17,645 nt of DNA from Acidobacteriota bacterium (lineage in GTDB: Bacteria; Acidobacteriota; Terriglobia; Terriglobales; Acidobacteriaceae): the NCBI GenBank assembly GCA_019510535.1, contig JAEKKE010000039.1, forward strand, positions 1-17,645, in the 5' to 3' direction. Made by a program: the position numbers and the translations under genes. Below the pieces are notes generated by a model. It saw nothing but the letters and a program-made list of their open reading frames with translations. It was not told the origin of the DNA and did no database searches. Shown one piece after another: positions 12,286 to 17,645 of this stretch. Positions within the stretch are counted from its first letter, which is position 1, and each line of letters opens with the position of its first letter.

Positions 12286-13936
12286 CCGCGATGCAGTTCT
12301 GGGCTATTACCTCAGTCACGGTTTTGATCAGGCCCGGGTGGAAGTGCATCAGTCGAAGGCAGACGGCAACGACACCGTGATGAATGTATCGCTGGACGTC
12401 ACCGAGGGCGAGCAGGTCTTTGTGAACAAAGTCCTCATCTCTGGAGCGATGAAAACCCGGCCAGTTGTCGTGCAGCGGCAGGTTGAGCTCAAGCCGGACC
12501 AGCCGCTGGACCAGACAGCGTTGCTGGAGACGCAACGCAATCTCTATAACCTCGCACTCTTCAGCGAAGTAAATACCGCGGTCCAGAATCCCGATGGCCA
12601 TGCCACACGCAAGAATGTGCTGGTGCAACTGAAAGAGGCAAAACGCTGGGACGTGACCTACGGTTTCGGCTTTGAGGCGCAGACCGGAACACCGCAGACG
12701 AACTGCAATGCGCAACTCTCGTTGAATCCCAATACGGACTGTAGGCAGGAAGGGAAGGCGGGCGTGAGCCCGCGCGTCAGCTTCGACGTTACCCGTATCA
12801 ATTGGCGTGGAAGAGATCAATCACTGTCGATGCATGTGACCTACGGCCTTCTGGAACAGATCGCCACGGCGACTTTTTCGCTGCCGCACTTCCGCAACAA
12901 GCGCAACCTGGATGCTGCGGTCTCCGGCGGCTATAGCAATGTGCGGAACATCTCGACCTATGCGTCCAAGCAGTTGCAGGGTTCCATGAAGCTGACGCAG
13001 CGTGTGAACCGCGCCGACACGTTGATCTATGACTTCACCTATCGCCGCGTGTCAGTGGATCAGGCGAGCCTGCAGATTTCCGCCAATCTGATTCCCCTGC
13101 TGTCGCAGCCGGTAAAGGTGGGTGGCCCCGGAATTACGTTGCTGCACGACACGCGGCAACCATCGCCTCTGGACGCGACCAAGGGGATTTTTCTCTCGGC
13201 ACAAAACTTCTTTTCCAACCATGTCTTCGGTTCGGACGTGGACTTCAATCGGACAGATATCACGAATTCCACCTATTACGCTTTCGGCAAGAAGAGCCGC
13301 TACGTCTTTGCCCGGAGCACCCGGTTTGGGTTTATCGCAACGCTCGGGTCGAATCCTCAGCTTGATGGCAACACAGCCTGTAGCTCGAAGCTGGTGACTG
13401 ACCCGAGCTGCATTGCGGTACCGCTGCCCGAGCGTTTGTACGCCGGCGGGGCGACCTCACATCGTGGCTTCCCCATCAACGGCGCCGGGCCGCGCGACCT
13501 GACGACTGGATTCCCGGTCGGCGGAAATGGCGTTTTTGTAAACAGCTTCGAGATGCGTATGCCCGGACCGGTGCTGCCGCTCGTGAATGACAATCTGCAG
13601 ATCGTGCTGTTCCATGACATGGGCAATGCGTTCATCAACGTCTCCGATATCTGGAAGAGCTTCGGGCGGTTCCATCAGCCCAATGAGCAGACCTGCAAGG
13701 TCTTTACCGGCGTAACGACTGGTACCTGCGACTTCAACTATTTCTCGCATGCGATCGGTACGGGCGCACGGTATAAGACTCCGGTCGGGCCGCTTCGTGT
13801 GGACTTCAGCTATAACCTGAATCCGCCATATTATCCGGTGGTCAATGACTATTCGCTACCGTACCCACAGGTCAAAGGATTTGCGGGACGTGCGAGCCAC
13901 TTCAACTTCTTCTTCAGCATTGGGCAGACCTTCTGA
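12137..13936 (+). CDS. Omp85 (BamA/TamA-type) protein, C-terminal fragment: POTRA6-7 and beta-barrel
   Basis: This continues the gene above in the +1 frame. Homology begins at about IVEGTQQKFGEVALNG. POTRA6 (FGEVALNGANPARSSEIRG ... VTEGEQ) and POTRA7 (VFVNKVLISGAMKTRP ... VQLKEAKRWDV) are followed by a barrel of about 420 residues. Barrel features: strands such as RVSFDVTRINWRG, the GPGITLLHDTRQPSPLDATKG segment, the Omp85 loop-6 signature LYAGGATSHRGF, and a C-terminal strand ending in phenylalanine (FFFSIGQTF), the usual beta-signal. The fragment has no signal peptide, so if translated alone from ATG 12137 or 12146 it could not be exported. The frame stays clean for about 600 codons, so any lesion is recent or the join is restored in the cell. 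Its TGA overlaps the start of the SurA-like gene. Confidence 0.85.
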   Translation: MLKMSIVEGTQQKFGEVALNGANPARSSEIRGLMNAQQGQPYSLITLSGDRDAVLGYYLSHGFDQARVEVHQSKADGNDTVMNVSLDVTEGEQVFVNKVLISGAMKTRPVVVQRQVELKPDQPLDQTALLETQRNLYNLALFSEVNTAVQNPDGHATRKNVLVQLKEAKRWDVTYGFGFEAQTGTPQTNCNAQLSLNPNTDCRQEGKAGVSPRVSFDVTRINWRGRDQSLSMHVTYGLLEQIATATFSLPHFRNKRNLDAAVSGGYSNVRNISTYASKQLQGSMKLTQRVNRADTLIYDFTYRRVSVDQASLQISANLIPLLSQPVKVGGPGITLLHDTRQPSPLDATKGIFLSAQNFFSNHVFGSDVDFNRTDITNSTYYAFGKKSRYVFARSTRFGFIATLGSNPQLDGNTACSSKLVTDPSCIAVPLPERLYAGGATSHRGFPINGAGPRDLTTGFPVGGNGVFVNSFEMRMPGPVLPLVNDNLQIVLFHDMGNAFINVSDIWKSFGRFHQPNEQTCKVFTGVTTGTCDFNYFSHAIGTGARYKTPVGPLRVDFSYNLNPPYYPVVNDYSLPYPQVKGFAGRASHFNFFFSIGQTF

Positions 13937-14712
13937 TGATGACGTGTTGGCACAGGACGATTGCAGTACTGGCTCTGGCAGCTTCCATGAGCGCCATGGC
14001 ACAGCAGACGCCTGCGCCGACAACGGCTCCAAAGCAGGGCGATGCTCCAAAGCAAGGCGATGCGCCAAAGCAAGGCGATGCGCCAAAGCAAGGCGAGCTG
14101 CTGGATCGCGTCGTTGCCATCGTCAACAAACAGCTCATCCTGGAGAGTGACGTCAATCAGGAGATGCGGTTTGCGGAGATTCAGCCCTTCCGCATTGCGC
14201 GAGGTGGTACTCCCTACGAGCAGGCACTCAACCGGCTGATCGATCGCACTCTTGTGTATCAGCAGGCTCTGGAGCAGCAGCTTGAGCCGGTGAGCGACGA
14301 GGAGGTCGATGCGGAGCTGGAGAAGTTAAAAAAACAGCTCTCTGAGTGCCAGATCTATAAATGCAGCGCTAATGAAAATGGCTGGAAGGAGTTCCTCTCA
14401 CAATACGGCATCACCGAGCCGGAGATGCGTGAGCACTGGCGTCAGCGCATGACGGTGCTGCGTTTCATTGAGCAGAGGTTCCGGTCGGGAGCAAGCATCA
14501 CCGACCAGCAGATCTCGGAGTACTACGAGAAGACCCTTGTGCCAGAGGTGAAGGCGCGAGGTGGAACACCGCCACCGCTGGATCAGATCTCCTCACGCAT
14601 TGAAGAAGTTCTGTTGCAGCAGCAGGTCTCCGCCATGCTGCAGGACTGGCTAAAGAGCTTGCGGGAGCAGGGCAGCGTACGCATCTTCAAGGATGGGGAG
14701 GTCGCGCCATGA
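13936..14712 (+). CDS. SurA-like periplasmic chaperone without a PPIase domain
   Basis: A 258-residue exported protein. The signal peptide is about residues 1-22 (HRTIAVLALAASMSAMA-QQ). A Pro/Lys/Gln/Gly repeat linker follows (PKQGDA, about residues 32-54), then the SurA N-terminal domain with LLDRVVAIVNKQLILESDVNQEM, helices through LNRLIDRTLVYQQALEQQ and EEVDAELEKLKKQL, and a closing helix SSRIEEVLLQQQVSAMLQDWLKSLREQ as in SurA C-termini. SurA carries unfolded outer-membrane proteins to the BAM complex. The parvulin domains of E. coli SurA (428 residues) are absent, so this should be a pure chaperone. TGATG overlap with the Omp85 stop and ATGA overlap with the next gene show a tight operon. 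It has two cysteines (CQIYKC), which could form a disulfide. Confidence 0.83.
   Translation: MMTCWHRTIAVLALAASMSAMAQQTPAPTTAPKQGDAPKQGDAPKQGDAPKQGELLDRVVAIVNKQLILESDVNQEMRFAEIQPFRIARGGTPYEQALNRLIDRTLVYQQALEQQLEPVSDEEVDAELEKLKKQLSECQIYKCSANENGWKEFLSQYGITEPEMREHWRQRMTVLRFIEQRFRSGASITDQQISEYYEKTLVPEVKARGGTPPPLDQISSRIEEVLLQQQVSAMLQDWLKSLREQGSVRIFKDGEVAP
14029..14097 (+). repeat. 18-bp in-frame tandem repeat (PKQGDA) in the SurA-like gene
   Basis: Three full units (14029-14046, 14047-14064, 14065-14082) and a 15-base partial unit (14083-14097) encode PKQGDA, with only third-position differences (CAG/CAA, GCT/GCG). Units two and three are identical. The repeat forms the flexible linker after the signal peptide; copy-number change would alter linker length without breaking the frame. 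Confidence 0.9.
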
Positions 14713-17645
14713 GCGAGCTTCTTCCCCAGCAGAACCAGCAGTCCGACGAGAACGTACCCCTTTTGCCAGGCAATCCGCCACGGCGTAAGGTCATGCGGAT
14801 TGCGGCATGGATCTTTGCCGGAACCGGCACGTTGTTGCTGTTGCTGACGGCTCTGCTGACCTTGTACACCCACACCCAGGACTTCCAGAAGCGCGTGGCA
14901 GGACAGGTGGTGTCGATCCTGGAAGAAGCCACCGGCGGCCGTGTGGAGATTGGTTCGATTCAGTTCAATCTGTGGCATCTGGCAGCAGAAGTGGATGGCC
15001 TCGTGATTCACGGGACTGAGCCAAAGGGAGAGGCGCCATATCTCTCCGTTGATCGCATCGTGGTGCGCATCACGATCGGCAATCTACTGCAGCGAGCGGC
15101 AGGCGGTCTGATGTCAAAGGTGCATCTGAGCCTGCTACGCGTGGAGCATCCTCAGTTTCACATGATCGTCAATGCTGACGGCAGTACCAATCAGCCGGTT
15201 CCGAAGAAGAAGAGTGCAAGTACGAAGCCAATTCAGGACACGCTGCTGGACCTCAAGGCAGCCAAAGCCGAGGTCGTGGATGGAGTCGTTCTGATGAATG
15301 ACAAGCCAATTCCATTCGAGATGGCTGCGCGTCAGCTCGGTGTGAATGTGCGCTATCTCTCGTCATCTGACCGCTATGGCATTTCCGTCGCTCTTAACGA
15401 CCTGACGACGAAGATGCAGGAGATGCCTGAGGCGAAGTCGCACATGACCGCCGAGATTGAGCTGGGCCGCTCGATGGTGGCGCTGAAGAGTCTGCACCTG
15501 GCGACCGGCGAGAGCTCGAAGCTGGACCTGACGGCGCAGCTCGAACACTTCGACAATCCGGTCTGGGAGGCAACGGCAAAAGGCGATCTGGAGATCAAGC
15601 AGATCTCGGTGTTGAGTGGTTTTCCAGGCCTGAATGCAGGGAACGTCACACTGGACATGACCGCTCATAGCTGTGCGGTTGCGCCCCAGGAGGCACAGAA
15701 GCAGCCACACTTCTGGCAGAGGCGTCACCCGGCTCAAAGTCCGGCTAACGTAAAGACATTGCCGCCGGATCCTGAATGCCAGAAGGGCTACCTGGTCGCC
15801 GGAACCGTCAAGGCGCGTGGAGCAGGCTATACGGATCAGTTTGTTCGTGTGCACGGTGTGGATCTCGATACCAAGTTGCACGTTACGCCGACCGAACTAC
15901 TGCTGAACGCGATGTTGATCGATCTGTCGGATGGCGGCCATATTGCCGGCGATATGCGGATCAACAACTGGCTGGGACAGATTCCCGAAGATACAGCCCA
16001 GAAATCGCCCACGGTTGCCGCTGGCCAGCAGACGGCGAATACAACGGCGAAGGCGTTGAATTCCAAGCCGCCGGCAGAAGGGAATCGCACGTTGCCGAAG
16101 GGCGTGCGGTCGCATGCTTATGTCGATGTCACATTGACGCGCGTAAGCCTGCGCGCCATTGAAGAGATTACGCAGCCGCGCGGCTTTACCGACCTTGGCC
16201 TGGATGTGGCGGTAACCGGGCCAGCGAAGGCCGAATGGGGCGGAGACTTCGCTCACATCGAAGACTCTGTGATTGTGAATGCGAACCTGAAGCTGGCGCC
16301 GACCGGACGGCAGGTGCCGGGGAGACAGAATGTTCCGGTCTCCGGCTCTGTCGTTGCTGAGTATCGCGGACAGGGAGAGATCGTGAACATCCAGCAACTC
16401 ACGGCAAAGACTCCATATACGACGCTGGAGGCAAATGGTGTGCTGGGTGTCGATAAGGGAGACGCCGCCACCGCTCTGCGCACCAATATCGTAATGGGGA
16501 ATCTCGCCGAGTTGGATTCGATACTGACGGCCATCGGTTATGACCCCCAGGAGAAGCGGGGCGCCAGCGCGCTGCCCATCGACCTGCAGGGAGCAGCGAC
16601 CTTCCATGGCACAGCATCGGGTCCGATGGCCTCACTGGATATCAAAGGGCATCTGGAAGCGACTGGAGTGGAAGCGAAGGTGGCGCCGGACTCAACGCTG
16701 CTTATCGATTCCCTCATTGCCGACGCGGAATACACACCGCAGGGGCTGGCGGTTGCGAGCTCGACGCTGAAGCGCGGGCACTCGTTGCTGCATGCTCATG
16801 GCTCAGTGAAGGCACACCACATCCAGGGGCGTCGAGGTGTTTCGTCCTACGAGTGGGACAAAGATTCGGTGGTGGATGCCGATGTGCAATTGGCCGATGC
16901 GGACGTTGTGGAAGCATTGCAGATGGCCGGACAGTCGAATCTGCCGGTAACCGGAACCTTGAACGTCAATGGTCATCTGGCCGGCACCATTGGAAATCTG
17001 AACGGCAAAGGCACGGTAGCGTTGCGCGATGGTGTGGCCTACGGTGAGCCATTCCAGTTGGCGCAGACGGACCTGAACGTCCACGGGCACACGATCGATG
17101 GCGAAAATCTGTTGATCCGTGCTCACAACGTACAGGTGCTGAGCGGAGACGCCGGCTATGACATCGATAACAAACAGGTGCATGCGCACGTGCAGACGCG
17201 CGATCTACGGCTCTCCGCCTTCGAGAATGTGAAGAAGCGGAACCTACCGGTCGACGGGATTCTGACTGCAACCCTGGATGCGAAGGGCCCGCTGGATCAA
17301 CCGAACCTGCAGGCGAATCTGCGCGTGACCAACGTTACGTTAGACGGTTCGCCGGTGGGTGAGTTGACGGCAGATGCCCATAGCCAGGGTTCAACGGTCT
17401 ATCTGAAGGGACAATCGACTCTGCTGCATGCCGCGATGAATGTGGACGCTCAGGCCCAGCTCACCGGGAACTACGACTCACAGGGCAAGCTGCAGTTCAG
17501 TAATCTCAACATCGAAAACGTCTTGAAGGCGCTGAATAAGACGAACCTCAAGGCCACCTCGAATCTTGCCGGCTCAATGGACTTCTCCGGCCCTCTGAAG
17601 ACTCCGGAGCAGTTGCGCGGCACTGCGGAGATCCGCAATGTCGAT
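14709..17645 (+). CDS. TamB/AsmA-like translocation and assembly protein, 5' part
   Basis: The frame is open from ATG 14709 to the right window edge (979 codons, no stop), so the gene is incomplete. The N-terminus is cytoplasmic and polar (MSELLPQQNQQ...PPRRKVMR). One membrane anchor follows at about 30-53 (IAAWIFAGTGTLLLLLTALLTLY), then the AsmA/TamB opening TQDFQKRVAGQVVSILEEATGGRVEIGSIQFNLWHLAAEVDGLVIHG. The remainder is long repeated beta-strand sequence (for example VTGTLNVNGHLAGTIGNLNGKGTVALRDGVAYGEPF and LDAKGPLDQPNLQANLRVTNVTLDG), typical of the hydrophobic-groove family that spans the periplasm. TamB-like proteins help insert outer-membrane proteins with an Omp85 partner and carry phospholipids to the outer membrane. 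ATGA overlap with the SurA-like gene indicates coupling. The C-terminal DUF490/TamB domain would be beyond the window. Confidence 0.85.
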   Translation, partial: MSELLPQQNQQSDENVPLLPGNPPRRKVMRIAAWIFAGTGTLLLLLTALLTLYTHTQDFQKRVAGQVVSILEEATGGRVEIGSIQFNLWHLAAEVDGLVIHGTEPKGEAPYLSVDRIVVRITIGNLLQRAAGGLMSKVHLSLLRVEHPQFHMIVNADGSTNQPVPKKKSASTKPIQDTLLDLKAAKAEVVDGVVLMNDKPIPFEMAARQLGVNVRYLSSSDRYGISVALNDLTTKMQEMPEAKSHMTAEIELGRSMVALKSLHLATGESSKLDLTAQLEHFDNPVWEATAKGDLEIKQISVLSGFPGLNAGNVTLDMTAHSCAVAPQEAQKQPHFWQRRHPAQSPANVKTLPPDPECQKGYLVAGTVKARGAGYTDQFVRVHGVDLDTKLHVTPTELLLNAMLIDLSDGGHIAGDMRINNWLGQIPEDTAQKSPTVAAGQQTANTTAKALNSKPPAEGNRTLPKGVRSHAYVDVTLTRVSLRAIEEITQPRGFTDLGLDVAVTGPAKAEWGGDFAHIEDSVIVNANLKLAPTGRQVPGRQNVPVSGSVVAEYRGQGEIVNIQQLTAKTPYTTLEANGVLGVDKGDAATALRTNIVMGNLAELDSILTAIGYDPQEKRGASALPIDLQGAATFHGTASGPMASLDIKGHLEATGVEAKVAPDSTLLIDSLIADAEYTPQGLAVASSTLKRGHSLLHAHGSVKAHHIQGRRGVSSYEWDKDSVVDADVQLADADVVEALQMAGQSNLPVTGTLNVNGHLAGTIGNLNGKGTVALRDGVAYGEPFQLAQTDLNVHGHTIDGENLLIRAHNVQVLSGDAGYDIDNKQVHAHVQTRDLRLSAFENVKKRNLPVDGILTATLDAKGPLDQPNLQANLRVTNVTLDGSPVGELTADAHSQGSTVYLKGQSTLLHAAMNVDAQAQLTGNYDSQGKLQFSNLNIENVLKALNKTNLKATSNLAGSMDFSGPLKTPEQLRGTAEIRNVD

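Overview
The window looks like chromosomal DNA from an acidobacterium, probably class Terriglobia (the Granulicella, Terriglobus, Edaphobacter group). That rests on remembered gene content and protein style (ctaB beside a DUF420 protein, an Omp85/SurA-like/TamB-like cluster, a ThiF protein with an extra C-terminal domain) and a GC-rich, mostly co-directional layout. No rRNA or tRNA gene is present to confirm it.

Layout. 1-2069 (+): the 3' end of a glucose/sorbosone dehydrogenase gene, a LysE-type exporter and a short-chain dehydrogenase. 2070-2229: a hairpin-rich convergent boundary with heptanucleotide repeats. 2211-6660 (-), in transcription order: a multi-pass membrane protein (apparently frameshifted near its N-terminus), heme O synthase (ctaB), a DUF420 protein, a small two-helix membrane protein, ssb, a frataxin-like cyaY and a family-2 glycosyltransferase. 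6845-8341 (+): trpE, closed by a bidirectional terminator. 8428-9366 (-): an ECF sigma factor and its zinc-binding anti-sigma factor. 9614-10654 (-): a ThiF/MoeB-type adenylyltransferase. 10831-17645 (+): an envelope-biogenesis operon of an Omp85 protein (seven apparent POTRA domains plus barrel), a SurA-like chaperone and a TamB/AsmA-like protein that runs off the window. The three genes overlap by 1-4 bases where they are intact.

The signals that stand out are these. (1) Two copies of a ~115-bp inverted-repeat element (3496-3611, 6660-6774), about 86% identical, show a compensatory base pair in the terminal repeats and an almost invariant inner hairpin. One copy supplies the ssb stop codon and the other a Shine-Dalgarno sequence. 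(2) The Omp85 gene is split by a frame change inside POTRA5 in which about 11 residues also seem to be missing. (3) The membrane-protein gene 5997-6660 has an apparent +1 frameshift at an A4 run. (4) A long inverted repeat at the glycosyltransferase 3' end pairs much better in the minus-strand transcript. (5) Six genes without a usable Shine-Dalgarno carry a TANNNT hexamer 6-10 bases before the start codon, suggesting leaderless transcripts. (6) A frataxin homologue occurs outside the proteobacteria. No CRISPR array, transposase, phage gene or recognised defence system was found, and I do not see a clearly new multi-gene system. The repeat family is the best candidate for something undescribed. 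The longest stretch without a gene is 3363-3608 (246 bases).
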